A stretch of 64,000 bases of DNA, from the NCBI RefSeq assembly GCF_022699665.1, contig NZ_JALDNB010000003.1, positions 1 through 64,000 of the forward strand, in the 5' to 3' direction. A program made the position numbers and the translations under genes. This stretch comes from Chryseobacterium aahli. GTDB taxonomy: Bacteria > Bacteroidota > Bacteroidia > Flavobacteriales > Weeksellaceae. Shown piece by piece: positions 24,686-33,530 of the stretch (the first letter of the stretch is position 1; every line of letters begins with the position of its first letter). Under the pieces are notes generated by a model that did no database searches, was not told the origin of the DNA, and saw only the letters and a program-made list of their open reading frames with translations.

Positions 24686-26113
24686 ATGATAAAAAAAGCT
24701 TTTTTAATTCTGATTATTTGTTGCTTTAGTATTGCTAATGCACAGAAAAGCGATTTTTTTATTTTCAAGGAAAGTGAAGTTTACAGTCTCTTCAATTTTA
24801 TGGAGACAGCTGCCAAGAAACAAGGGACTTCATCGAATTATAGACAATATATTGAGTCAAAATTATCTAATGATAAAGATTTCCAAAAGCTTATCAATGA
24901 TTTTAAATCTCTTGATTTTAATGAAGGAATTGTAAGGCAGGATTATCCGAAAGGAAGAAATTACAGAAAAAGTTATTTGACGTTATTGATTGTTCAATCT
25001 TTAAAGTCCAAGGATTTAAATGATTTTAATGAAAGAATTACTGGAATTCTCCCTGTGAATGAACAGATGAGAATGTTTGATGTTTTAAAAAATGCACAGC
25101 CTTATTTCCGGAAATATATTTGGAATGACAGCGAATTAAAGATAAAAAAACAGGTTGCAGCGTTGAAGAAATATCAGGATTTAAGTTCTCAGATGTTTTT
25201 GAAGTTTAATAAATTTTATAAATCTTCTTGGGATCAGCAAATACCATTTTATGTAACTTTATATCCTATTCCCGGAAAAGATGGGAATACAGTTTCTACA
25301 CCTCATGGAAATGCTCTGTGTATAGGAACTTTGACGGATGGTAATGATATTGAAGGAACTTTGAGCGTAACGATGCACGAAATGTGTCATATACTTTATC
25401 AGGAGCAGAGTCGTGAAGTGCAGGTTGAGCAGGAGAAGTATTTTAATGAAAATCCTTCAAAATATTCAAAACTTGCCTATTCTTATTTTAATGAAGCGGT
25501 TGCAACAGCTTTAGGAAATGGTTATGCATGGAAAGTTCTAAAGAAGGGAGCTTTAGATAAAGGTGAGTGGTATAATAATCCTACCATCAATCTCTTCGCA
25601 AAAGCCATTTATCCGATGACGGAAAAATATCTTGAAAAAAATAAATCTATTGATAAAGATTTTATAGATCATTCTATAAAAATGTTTGGTGAAACTTTTC
25701 CGGATTCCATTTATGAATATGCTCAAAATTTTAATACGATTAATATCTATACGGATGATATTGATGGGAATTATATTTTCGACAGTTTCTTTGAATATTT
25801 TGATGCAAACAATGTTGGCATAAGCAGCCCAATGAAAAATATTTCGCAAAGTCCGAAACTTTTAGAAGATAACTCGTCTTTTATAATAATTTTAGATAAA
25901 CTGCAGAAAGAATATCTGGAAGAATTGAAAACGGTTTTTCCTGAAATTAGAAATATTAATTATGATCAGTCCACGCAAAATATCAGTTTTCTGGATGCAA
26001 AAAACAGAATGATTGTAATGCTTTTCATTAATAAAAAAGAAGATTTGAAAGCAGCTATAGAAAAACTTTCAAAACACAAGAAAATAGAAAAAAATAAACG
26101 TATTCAATATTAA
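24686..26113 (+). CDS. Secreted HExxH metallopeptidase-like protein within the export operon
   Basis: A 475-residue exported protein with a signal peptide MIKKAFLILIICCFSIANAQ. The active-site motif HEMCH is at residues 231-235, and a NEAVATALGNGY segment with Glu270 follows 35 residues on, a spacing suited to a gluzincin-type zinc peptidase. I cannot name the family. A GTG at 24674 would start 12 bases earlier, overlapping the permease gene, but the ATG at 24686 gives the cleaner signal peptide. Its place between permease and adaptor genes suggests a linked envelope role, such as processing what the pump exports. Confidence 0.75.
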   Translation: MIKKAFLILIICCFSIANAQKSDFFIFKESEVYSLFNFMETAAKKQGTSSNYRQYIESKLSNDKDFQKLINDFKSLDFNEGIVRQDYPKGRNYRKSYLTLLIVQSLKSKDLNDFNERITGILPVNEQMRMFDVLKNAQPYFRKYIWNDSELKIKKQVAALKKYQDLSSQMFLKFNKFYKSSWDQQIPFYVTLYPIPGKDGNTVSTPHGNALCIGTLTDGNDIEGTLSVTMHEMCHILYQEQSREVQVEQEKYFNENPSKYSKLAYSYFNEAVATALGNGYAWKVLKKGALDKGEWYNNPTINLFAKAIYPMTEKYLEKNKSIDKDFIDHSIKMFGETFPDSIYEYAQNFNTINIYTDDIDGNYIFDSFFEYFDANNVGISSPMKNISQSPKLLEDNSSFIIILDKLQKEYLEELKTVFPEIRNINYDQSTQNISFLDAKNRMIVMLFINKKEDLKAAIEKLSKHKKIEKNKRIQY

Positions 26114-26128
26114 AAATAAACTATACAT

Positions 26129-27325
26129 ATGAAAAAGAAGTTCACCTGGAAAAAAGCAATCTATATCGTCTTGGGACTTTTATTGGCATGGGCATTATTT
26201 GCAGGAATCAGTTATCTTGTAAAATCAAATTCTAAAGAAAGTGAGGCATTCCTTACCAGAAAACCGACCGTTCAGAATATGGATGACAAAGTGATGGCGA
26301 CAGGAAAAATTATTCCAAAAGAAGAAATTGAGATTAAACCGAATATTGCCGGAATTATCGATAAAATCTTGGTTGATGAAGGTGACAGAGTAGAAGCCGG
26401 ACAATTGATTGCGACTGTGAAAATCATCCCGAACATCGCTGAGGTCAACAATGCGCAACAGGAAGTTATGAATTCTCAACTTCAGATCAGCAATGCGAAA
26501 ATGAATGTTGATAATATGCAGAAACAGTTTGCAATGCAGCAAAAACTATTCAGCCAGGGTGTAATTTCAAAACAGGAATATCTGAATTCTCAACAACAAT
26601 TATATTCAATGCAGCAAAGTGTGAAGAATGCTAATCAGCAACTTCAGACTGCGCAAAAAAGATTACAGATTGTAAAAACGGGTGCAATTCCGGAATTGCA
26701 AGGTTTGGCGACGACTCAGATCCGTTCGAAAGCTGCAGGAACTGTTCTTGAAGTTCCGGTAAAAGTGGGAAGTCAGGTAATTGAAGCCAACTCTTTCAAC
26801 GCAGGAACTACGATTTGCTCGATTGCAGATTTAAATTCTTTGATTTTTCAAGGTGAAATTGATGAAGCTCAGGCTGGAAAATTGAAGCAGGGAATGGATA
26901 TGAATATCGTTATCGGTGCTTTGCAAAATAAATCTTTCCCGGGAAGACTGACGATGATCGCTCCAAAAGGAAAAGACAACAACGGAACGATAAAATTCCC
27001 TGTGGAAGGTGATGTTCATAATCCGAATAACGAATACATCAGAGCCGGATTTTCAGCAAATGGTGAAATCGTCATGAGTTCTCAGAAAAATGCTTTGTTA
27101 TTGGATGAATCTTTGGTGCAGTATGAAAAAAGCAATGGTAAAGACAAAGCTTTTGTTGAAGTAAAGCAGCCGGACGGAAAATTCAAAAAAGTGTATGTGA
27201 AATTAGGCGCAAGTGACGGTATCAATGTACAGATTCTTTCAGGAATTGATAAAAACGCAAATGTAAAAGTCTGGAATCCTTCTGATAAAGATAAAGAAGA
27301 ATTAAAAGAAAAAGCGAAGAAGTAA
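26129..27325 (+). CDS. MacA-like periplasmic adaptor (membrane fusion protein)
   Basis: A 398-residue HlyD/MacA family adaptor linking the inner-membrane ABC exporter to an outer-membrane channel. A membrane anchor lies at about residues 9-30 (AIYIVLGLLLAWALFAGISYLV). The first lipoyl half is IKPNIAGIIDKILVDEGDRVEAGQLIATV, then a Gln-rich coiled-coil hairpin (about 105-185), the second lipoyl half (IRSKAAGTVLEVPVKVGSQV) and beta-barrel and membrane-proximal domains. No outer-membrane channel gene is nearby, so a TolC-like partner must be elsewhere. Ends the operon; a strong terminator follows. Confidence 0.92.
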   Translation: MKKKFTWKKAIYIVLGLLLAWALFAGISYLVKSNSKESEAFLTRKPTVQNMDDKVMATGKIIPKEEIEIKPNIAGIIDKILVDEGDRVEAGQLIATVKIIPNIAEVNNAQQEVMNSQLQISNAKMNVDNMQKQFAMQQKLFSQGVISKQEYLNSQQQLYSMQQSVKNANQQLQTAQKRLQIVKTGAIPELQGLATTQIRSKAAGTVLEVPVKVGSQVIEANSFNAGTTICSIADLNSLIFQGEIDEAQAGKLKQGMDMNIVIGALQNKSFPGRLTMIAPKGKDNNGTIKFPVEGDVHNPNNEYIRAGFSANGEIVMSSQKNALLLDESLVQYEKSNGKDKAFVEVKQPDGKFKKVYVKLGASDGINVQILSGIDKNANVKVWNPSDKDKEELKEKAKK

Positions 27326-27341
27326 TCGCAAGCCATAGATA

Positions 27342-27369
27342 AAAAAGTCCCGGATTTCCGGGACTTTTT
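27342..27369 (+). terminator. Terminator after the export operon
   Basis: AAAAAGTCCCGG at 27342-27353 and CCGGGACTTTTT at 27358-27369 form a perfect 12-base stem with a four-base ATTT loop. Its T-rich ends could serve both strands. Confidence 0.9.
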
Positions 27370-27431
27370 GTTTTACTATTCTTTAACCTAAAAGGTTTAA
27401 ATTTAAATTTTAATAAAAAATTGACGTTAAA

Positions 27432-27725
27432 TTAACTTAAAAATTTAATTTCTTTATCTTTAAATTTATTTTTTATCACCAATTTATTCATTGTTTTCAA
27501 CATTTGTCGGCGAAGTTTGGCTAATTTTCTTATGTTTTTATCTTCGCTGTAATCAAAAATATTATCCTTGAAACTAAATGTGTCACCATCTTTGAACGTG
27601 ATATTGTTTTTCTTCAATTCCCTCTGTATCATAAGATTGGTCATGCTTTTAAGGATTAAATATTCAGATTTACCAAGAGATTTTAAAGAAGTAAGCAATT
27701 GTTTTTTGTATTTTTTCTTTCCCAT
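27432..27725 (-). CDS. Small basic hypothetical protein
   Basis: A 97-residue Lys-rich soluble protein of unknown function. It is mostly helical in appearance, with KKKYKKQLLTSLKSLGKSEYLILKSM at the start and a helix RKLAKLRRQMLKTMNKL near the end. An exact -7 element (27760-27767, minus strand) lies upstream, which supports it being a real gene. It lies alone between the export operon and glyA. Confidence 0.55.
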   Translation of the reverse strand: MGKKKYKKQLLTSLKSLGKSEYLILKSMTNLMIQRELKKNNITFKDGDTFSFKDNIFDYSEDKNIRKLAKLRRQMLKTMNKLVIKNKFKDKEIKFLS

Positions 27726-27759
27726 AATTCAGACTATTTTTTCCTTTTTAAGATTTGTT

Positions 27760-27767
27760 CAAATATA
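27760..27767 (-). promoter_or_regulatory. -7 promoter element for the small basic protein gene
   Basis: CAAATATA reads TATATTTG on the minus strand, an exact TAnnTTTG match 34 bases before the ATG at 27725. No TTG at the -33 distance. Confidence 0.4.
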
Positions 27768-27970
27768 TATTTTTCTTAACAAACTTTTTTAAAATTAGTC
27801 AAAATTTATTCCTCAAATTCTATAAAATGTAATCTTAACGAATTTTATGAAATTTCCTTTATCAAGCTTTAATAAAAGAAAATTTAAACAAATTTCTATA
27901 AAAATGCTGAATGATTAATCAATTGTAAATTAATGGACTGATTGATAACAAATAATTCTCTAAAATTCCG

Positions 27971-27978
27971 TAATTTTG
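27971..27978 (+). promoter_or_regulatory. -7 promoter element of glyA
   Basis: TAATTTTG is an exact TAnnTTTG match, 29 bases before the glyA ATG. The nearest TTG is 26 bases upstream, too far for the usual -33 element. Confidence 0.5.
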
Positions 27979-28007
27979 GCATTCAAAATCTAAAAATCTA
28001 AAAGTAA

Positions 28008-29273
28008 ATGGACATTATTTTTGACCTTATCGAAAAAGAAAGAGAAAGACAATCCCACGGATTAGAACTTATTGCTTCAGAAAACTTTGTTTCTGAAAAT
28101 GTAATGAAAGCAATGGGAAGTGTACTTACAAACAAATATGCAGAAGGATATCCCGGAAAAAGATATTACGGAGGTTGTGAAGTAGTAGATGAGGTTGAAA
28201 CTTTGGCAATCAACAGAGCTAAAGAACTTTTCGGAGTAGATTATGTAAATGTTCAGCCGCATTCTGGTTCTCAGGCGAATGCTGCGATTTATTTGGCAGT
28301 TTTGAAACCGGGAGACAAAATCATGGGAATGGATCTTTCTATGGGAGGTCACCTTACTCACGGTTCTGCAGTGAATTTCTCAGGAATTCAGTACGATGTA
28401 GTTTCCTACGGTGTTCAGCAGGAGACCGGTTTGATTGATTACGACCAAATGAGAGAAGTGGCGTTAAGAGAAAGACCAAAAATGTTAATTGCAGGTTTCT
28501 CAGCTTATTCAAGAGATTTAGATTATGCAAAATTCAGAGAGGTTGCAGACGAAATAGGTGCAACACTTTGGGCTGATATTGCACACCCTGCAGGTCTAGT
28601 TGCAAAAGGTTTGTTAAATAATCCATTCGAGCATTGCCATGTTGTAACAACAACAACTCACAAGACCCTTAGAGGTCCAAGAGGTGGAATGATCATGATG
28701 GGTAAAGATTTTGAAAATACTTACGGTCACAAAACACCAAAAGGAGAAATTAAGCAGATGAGTCAGGTTCTTGATGGAGCTGTTTTCCCGGGAATCCAGG
28801 GAGGTCCATTGGAGCATGTAATTGCCGGTAAAGCTGTTGCATTTGCTGAAGCAATCGATGATCAGTTTTTAACGTACGCAAAACAAGTACAGTCTAATGC
28901 TAAGGCTTTATCAAAGGCAATGGTAGATTTAGGTTTTGATATTGTAAGCGGCGGTACAGATAACCACTTGATGTTGGTAGATCTTAGAAACAAAGGTGTA
29001 AACGGAAAAGAAACTGAGAAAGCTTTGGTAAAAGCAGATATTACTTGTAATAAAAACATGGTTCCTTTTGATGATAAATCTCCGTTCACAACTTCTGGAA
29101 TCAGATTAGGAACTGCGGCTATTACAACAAGAGGTCTTAAAGAAAATGATATGGAAACTATTGCAGGATTGATTTCTGAAGTAGTAGACAATATCAAAAA
29201 CGAAGAATTAATTTCTGAAGTTAGAAAAAAAGTAAATGGATTGATGGAAGGTAAAGCTTTATTCAATTACTAA
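28008..29273 (+). CDS. glyA: Serine hydroxymethyltransferase
   Basis: PLP enzyme that interconverts serine and glycine and supplies one-carbon units as methylene-tetrahydrofolate, in the cytoplasm. The 421-residue length is normal. Hallmarks are the N-terminal [44 protein letters not shown], the [12 protein letters not shown] loop, and the PLP lysine in [18 protein letters not shown]. It has its own -7 element and terminator and is followed by recX. Confidence 0.97.
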   Translation: MDIIFDLIEKERERQSHGLELIASENFVSENVMKAMGSVLTNKYAEGYPGKRYYGGCEVVDEVETLAINRAKELFGVDYVNVQPHSGSQANAAIYLAVLKPGDKIMGMDLSMGGHLTHGSAVNFSGIQYDVVSYGVQQETGLIDYDQMREVALRERPKMLIAGFSAYSRDLDYAKFREVADEIGATLWADIAHPAGLVAKGLLNNPFEHCHVVTTTTHKTLRGPRGGMIMMGKDFENTYGHKTPKGEIKQMSQVLDGAVFPGIQGGPLEHVIAGKAVAFAEAIDDQFLTYAKQVQSNAKALSKAMVDLGFDIVSGGTDNHLMLVDLRNKGVNGKETEKALVKADITCNKNMVPFDDKSPFTTSGIRLGTAAITTRGLKENDMETIAGLISEVVDNIKNEELISEVRKKVNGLMEGKALFNY

Positions 29274-29314
29274 CCAACTATTGGCTTTTTAGCTTTAAAT
29301 AAATCAAATAATAT

Positions 29315-29346
29315 AAAGAGGTGCAAATTATTTTGTGCCTCTTTTT
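29315..29346 (+). terminator. Terminator after glyA
   Basis: AAAGAGGTGCAAA at 29315-29327 pairs with TTTTGTGCCTCTTT, with two G-U pairs, around a short TTA loop and ends in T residues at 29346. Confidence 0.75.
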
Positions 29347-29382
29347 AATAAGTCGTAATTTTTAATTACTCATGATCTAAAT

Positions 29383-29850
29383 ATGCAGTCGGAAAAAAAA
29401 CTTTTCACCTTTGAAGAAACTAAACAAAAGCTAGTTAATTATTGTGTGTATCAGGATCGTTGTCATGCTGAGGTGGAGCAGAAGATGAGAGAATTTGTGT
29501 TGATTCCAGACGCAAAAGAGGAAATTCTTTTGTATTTAATGAAAGAAAATTATCTGAATGAAGAACGTTTTACAAGAAGTTATATTCGAGGAAAATTCTA
29601 CATTAAAAGTTGGGGCAAAACTAAAATCAAGATGTATCTCAAGCAAAAAGGGATTACGGAAAAGTTGATTGTCAAAAGCTTTGATGAAATTGACGAGGAT
29701 GATTACGTGAAAACAATACAAAGATTATACGAAAATTACGAATCAAAACTGAAAGGATTACAAGCGTATCAGAAGAAATCTAAAACCATAAAGTACCTTT
29801 TAAGCAGAGGTTTTGAATATGAGGTGATTTTGCAACTGACTGAAAATTAA
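29383..29850 (+). CDS. recX: Regulatory protein RecX
   Basis: Small helical modulator that inhibits RecA filaments. The 155-residue protein has the three-repeat RecX layout: VNYCVYQDRCHAEVEQKM, then LLYLMKENYLNEERFTRSYIRGKFYIKSWGKTKIKMYLKQKGI, then the C-terminal YLLSRGFEYEVILQL. The reading frame is intact. Its 3' two-thirds are repeated in decayed form at about 33165-33496, on the far side of the large secreted-protein gene, which makes this gene one border of a rearranged region. Confidence 0.9.
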   Translation: MQSEKKLFTFEETKQKLVNYCVYQDRCHAEVEQKMREFVLIPDAKEEILLYLMKENYLNEERFTRSYIRGKFYIKSWGKTKIKMYLKQKGITEKLIVKSFDEIDEDDYVKTIQRLYENYESKLKGLQAYQKKSKTIKYLLSRGFEYEVILQLTEN

Positions 29851-30194
29851 TACAATTGTGATTTTAAATCTTTATTGAGTTTTTTCGGAATGAAATGTGA
29901 ATTTTGAACTAGAAATGTTCCTGTTAGAATGAATGAAAACATTTATAGAGCGGTCTAGAATATATATTATTGGGAGTTTTTTATTGTAAAAGAAAATTTG
30001 CTATAATATACAACTGTAATTACTTTTTGATATTATAAATTATTAGTGAATAATAATAAGATACAGATGAAAATGAATAGAATTAATATTATGAATATGT
30101 TATTTTAATATTTTTTATGATTATTTTAGGAAATAAAAAGAGAAATTTGTATATTTAAGACGAGATAGCTGATATTAAATGAAAATGATTAAAT
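29851..30194. other. AT-rich gap before the type B sorting-domain gene
   Basis: A 344-base, very AT-rich stretch. I see no gene, RNA fold or consensus promoter in it. TATATTTA near 30150 is one mismatch from a -7 element. Confidence 0.4.
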
Positions 30195-33017
30195 ATGAAA
30201 AAGCTTTTATTTTTTTTACTCCCTGTTTTTTTGTTTAGTAATTTTCTTTACGCTCAGCGAGACACTGATCATTGGTTTGCACCATACTATGATAGTTCTT
30301 CTACTAATTATGTTCACGCTTTATACCTCTCTACCGATTCTGTTATACCTTTCCAGGTTCGTGTTTATAATAATAATATTCAAATAGGAACAGTAACAAT
30401 AAGTAAAGGCAGCCCGCAGATTTTCAATGTTCCGACTGCTTTGATAAAAGCTAATTTAGTAAATAATGCAGCTCAGGTTAGGACTTTGGGTCTATATACA
30501 AACGGTAATTTACCTTATTTCGCTACACTCAGAATTTACAGTCCGAACCATGGAGAAGTGGTAACGTCAAAAGGTAGAGCTGGTCTTGGTCGATTTTTCT
30601 ATAATGTTTCTGCTCCTATGACCTACACGAATAGTACATTGAATTTTACGACAGGTTTTTTGGCTATAGAAGATGATACTACTGTCACAGTTTCAGATTT
30701 TGATAATGGTGTTCAGTTTATTAATGTCACTGGTTCTCCTTCTACGATAACGTTTACATTAAACAAGGGACAATCATATATTCTTGCAGGGCAATCGGTG
30801 GTACCGGAAAACAGATCCGGATTTATAGGGGCGAAAATTGTTTCAGATAAGCCCATTTCTGTAACAAATGGGAATGCTAATGGTTTCTATGCCACTACAA
30901 ACACCCCACTTGGTTCCGATCTAATATTAGATCAGTCTGTTCCAAGTACACGGTTAGGCTCTGAATTTACAATCGTTAAAAGTTTGTCAACCAGTCTTAA
31001 CAATATGGAGGGTGGGATTATTGTGGCTACTGAAGATAATACACAAATATTTTTGAATAATAATCCGACATCGGTTGCAACTATTAATGAGGGTGGATTT
31101 TATCGGGTTTTAACTTCTTCTTTCGTTAATCAAGGACAGGGGCATTTTAATCTGTATGTAAAAACATCTAAAAATGTATATTTCTATCAGCTAGTTGGTG
31201 CGTCAGGAAATACAAATTATACTGGAGGTTTCAACTATATTCCGCCACTCAATTGCTATCTCCCAAAAACGATTGATGAAATTGGTTTTGTTAATCAAAT
31301 GCCAACCTATACCGGTAATATTAATTTAAAACTTAATATTATAACAGAAACAGGTGCTGCTGTTACAGTAAATGGCATAACACCAACGGCTGCTCAGGGG
31401 CCATATCCTGTAACAGGTACCAATCAATGGGTAACCTATTCAATTCAGGGAATTTCCGGTAATTTAACTATTAATTCTAACCGTGCTGTTACAGCAGGGA
31501 TAAATGGTGGTTACCTAACTGCCGGCTATGGTGGCTATTTTGCGGGTTTTTCATCTTTACCGGCGATTACCAGGTTAACGGGTGACTGTATTCCCGGAAT
31601 AGTTCTTCGTACTGAGGCTATTTATAATACTTATCAATGGTATTTAAATGGTAACTTAATTCCTGGAGCGACGAATAGTACTTATACGCCTTTACTGGCA
31701 GGCGTTTATAGTTTAATGGTAAGTGCCGGGGGCTGTGCTCCGATTATGACTGCGAATTATAAAGTGTATACTTGTCTCTATGAAACAGCACAGACTACTA
31801 CTATGTGCGAAAGTTCACTTATGATAACACCTCAATTTTCGACCTCGCAGCAAGCAGTTTTAAATTCTTCAGTCCATATTATTACACAACCCATAAACGG
31901 TACGGCAGTAGTAAACCCTGCAACCGGAGTAATAACCTATACTCCAAATACAGGCTTTTTAGGTACAGATACTATTTCCTATCAGTTTTGTGGTAATGTT
32001 CAGGATTTTCAGGATTGTGAATTGATTACCCATACAATCAATGTAATACCAATTCCCGTAGTCAATAATGCTGTTTTGCGTGCCTGTGCAATTGAAACCA
32101 ATCCATCAACCGGTTTATTTGATCTTACTACAGCACCGGTTAATGCTCAGCCAGGTGTCGTGAAAACCTACTTTACATCATATAATAATGCGGTTAACAA
32201 TACAAATCCTATTTCTGCTCTCTCAGCATCCGCATACACGTCAGGCAATGCAACAATTTTTGTAAGGGTAGGGTATCCCGGAGGTTGTTTTAAAATCGCT
32301 GAAATACAACTGTTTATTATTCCTTTGGTTTATTCGCAAACGTTATTAGATCAAACCATTTGTCAAGGAGCTACCACAACGCTGGACGCAGGTGTCGGTT
32401 TTGATTCTTATCAATGGAGTACTGGGGCAACAACCTCTTCTATCACTGGGGTTGGAGTAGGAACTTATTGGGTGAAACTGACAAAAGGACAGTGTATTGT
32501 TCAGCAATATGTCAATGTACTTGCAGCTTCACCACCAGAAATAAGCAATGTGGAAATAAAATCCAATGGTTTTACAGTTACGGTGACTGGAGGGAATCCT
32601 CCGTATGAATATTCTATAGACGGATTCAATTGGAGTACTTCCAATGTTTTTACCAATGTGATGCGTGGAGATGTTACAATATATGTACGAGATAAATACC
32701 GCTGTATCCCGGTAAAGTTTGAATTTTTTCTTCCAAATATTGTGAACGCTATTACTCCCAATGGTGATGGGCATAATGATATCTTAAATTATGCAGGATT
32801 AAGTACCTACCCTAACTTTAGATTTGAAGTCTTTAACAGATATGGTGCTGTGGTTTTTTTAGGAAGTAAAAATAATAATTATACTTGGGACGGAACAATA
32901 AATAATAATATTAAACTTCCAACCGGAACCTATTGGTATAAATTAAGCTGGAGCGATCCCAAAAGCAGAGTTCTGATAAACCATATAGGGTGGATACTGC
33001 TTAAAAATCGGGAATAA
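30195..33017 (+). CDS. Large secreted protein with type IX (type B) C-terminal sorting domain
   Basis: A 940-residue surface or secreted protein. A signal peptide covers about 1-20 (ending FLYAQ). The N-terminal half (about 25-460) resembles the IgGFc-binding-protein N-terminal type domain seen in many secreted Bacteroidota proteins, starting DTDHWFAPYYDSSSTNYVHAL. Ig/PKD-like segments follow (YQWYLNGNLIPGATNSTYTP; GVITYTPNTGFLGTDTISY; YQWSTGATTSSI). The last 85 residues (ITPNGDGHNDILNYAGL to TYWYKLSW) are the gliding-motility type B sorting domain that directs export by the type IX system. It lies between intact recX and the recX remnant. Probably an adhesin; function inferred. Confidence 0.88.
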   Translation: MKKLLFFLLPVFLFSNFLYAQRDTDHWFAPYYDSSSTNYVHALYLSTDSVIPFQVRVYNNNIQIGTVTISKGSPQIFNVPTALIKANLVNNAAQVRTLGLYTNGNLPYFATLRIYSPNHGEVVTSKGRAGLGRFFYNVSAPMTYTNSTLNFTTGFLAIEDDTTVTVSDFDNGVQFINVTGSPSTITFTLNKGQSYILAGQSVVPENRSGFIGAKIVSDKPISVTNGNANGFYATTNTPLGSDLILDQSVPSTRLGSEFTIVKSLSTSLNNMEGGIIVATEDNTQIFLNNNPTSVATINEGGFYRVLTSSFVNQGQGHFNLYVKTSKNVYFYQLVGASGNTNYTGGFNYIPPLNCYLPKTIDEIGFVNQMPTYTGNINLKLNIITETGAAVTVNGITPTAAQGPYPVTGTNQWVTYSIQGISGNLTINSNRAVTAGINGGYLTAGYGGYFAGFSSLPAITRLTGDCIPGIVLRTEAIYNTYQWYLNGNLIPGATNSTYTPLLAGVYSLMVSAGGCAPIMTANYKVYTCLYETAQTTTMCESSLMITPQFSTSQQAVLNSSVHIITQPINGTAVVNPATGVITYTPNTGFLGTDTISYQFCGNVQDFQDCELITHTINVIPIPVVNNAVLRACAIETNPSTGLFDLTTAPVNAQPGVVKTYFTSYNNAVNNTNPISALSASAYTSGNATIFVRVGYPGGCFKIAEIQLFIIPLVYSQTLLDQTICQGATTTLDAGVGFDSYQWSTGATTSSITGVGVGTYWVKLTKGQCIVQQYVNVLAASPPEISNVEIKSNGFTVTVTGGNPPYEYSIDGFNWSTSNVFTNVMRGDVTIYVRDKYRCIPVKFEFFLPNIVNAITPNGDGHNDILNYAGLSTYPNFRFEVFNRYGAVVFLGSKNNNYTWDGTINNNIKLPTGTYWYKLSWSDPKSRVLINHIGWILLKNRE

Positions 33018-33161
33018 ATGATGATTTGTAATTATGAAAATCAGGTCTTTCCTTTTATAAGTAATTATGTCTAAAATATTGTTTCTATTTTAAACTGACG
33101 ATTTCAAAGACTGAAATTAAGGACTGTTTATATTTTTTTTGTGTAGTATTTTGATTTTCAG

Positions 33162-33496
33162 TGAGTTCATGATTCCAGAGGCAAAAAAGGAGATTCTTTT
33201 GTATTTAATGAAAGAAAATTATCTGAATGAGAAACGTTTTACAAGAAGCTATATTTGTGGTAAGTTTTACATAAAATATTTGGGAAAAACCAAAATCAAA
33301 ATGCATCTCAAACAAAAAGGGATTACGGAAAAGTTGATTACTAAAAACTTTGATGAAATTGATGAGGATGATTACGTGAAACAATACAAAGATTATACGA
33401 AAATTACGAATCAAAACTGAAAGGATTGCAAGCGTATCGGAAGAAATCTAAACCATAAGTGCCTTTTAAGTAGATGTTTTGAATATGATAAAATAA
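33162..33496 (+). pseudogene. Decayed copy of the recX 3' part
   Basis: Matches recX from the equivalent of about 29500 to its 3' end, high-80s percent identical by eye. Shared runs include CTTTTGTATTTAATGAAAGA and GGGATTACGGAAAAGTTGAT. It has at least three single-base deletions: GTGAAACAATAC where recX has GTGAAAACAATAC, CTAAACC where recX has CTAAAACC, and ATAAGTGCC where recX has ATAAAGTACC. A 93-codon frame spans 33139-33420 but reads out of frame after DEDDYVK. The 5' part of recX is absent. This is a recombination or duplication scar. Confidence 0.85.
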
Positions 33497-33508
33497 ATGA
33501 TACATTTG
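33479..33508 (+). promoter_or_regulatory. Promoter at the head of the polysaccharide locus
   Basis: TTG at 33479-33481, 19 bases, then TACATTTG at 33501-33508, an exact fit to the Bacteroidota consensus. The -33 part lies within the end of the recX remnant. The first gene starts at 33531, so the leader is about 15 bases. Confidence 0.65.
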
Positions 33509-33530
33509 ATAAATTATAAAATACAAATTT

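Noticed and set aside
30000..30194. Possible small RNA or riboswitch upstream of the large secreted protein
   Set aside because: The region is plain AT-rich DNA with no convincing stem structure or known motif.
33139..33420. 93-codon frame as a second functional RecX
   Set aside because: It lacks the recX 5' part, is frameshifted after the DEDDYVK segment and has further deletions, so it is a remnant.
33018..33530. UpxY/NusG-type antiterminator gene at the head of the polysaccharide locus
   Set aside because: Many Bacteroides capsule loci start with one, but none is encoded here; only the recX remnant and a promoter are present.
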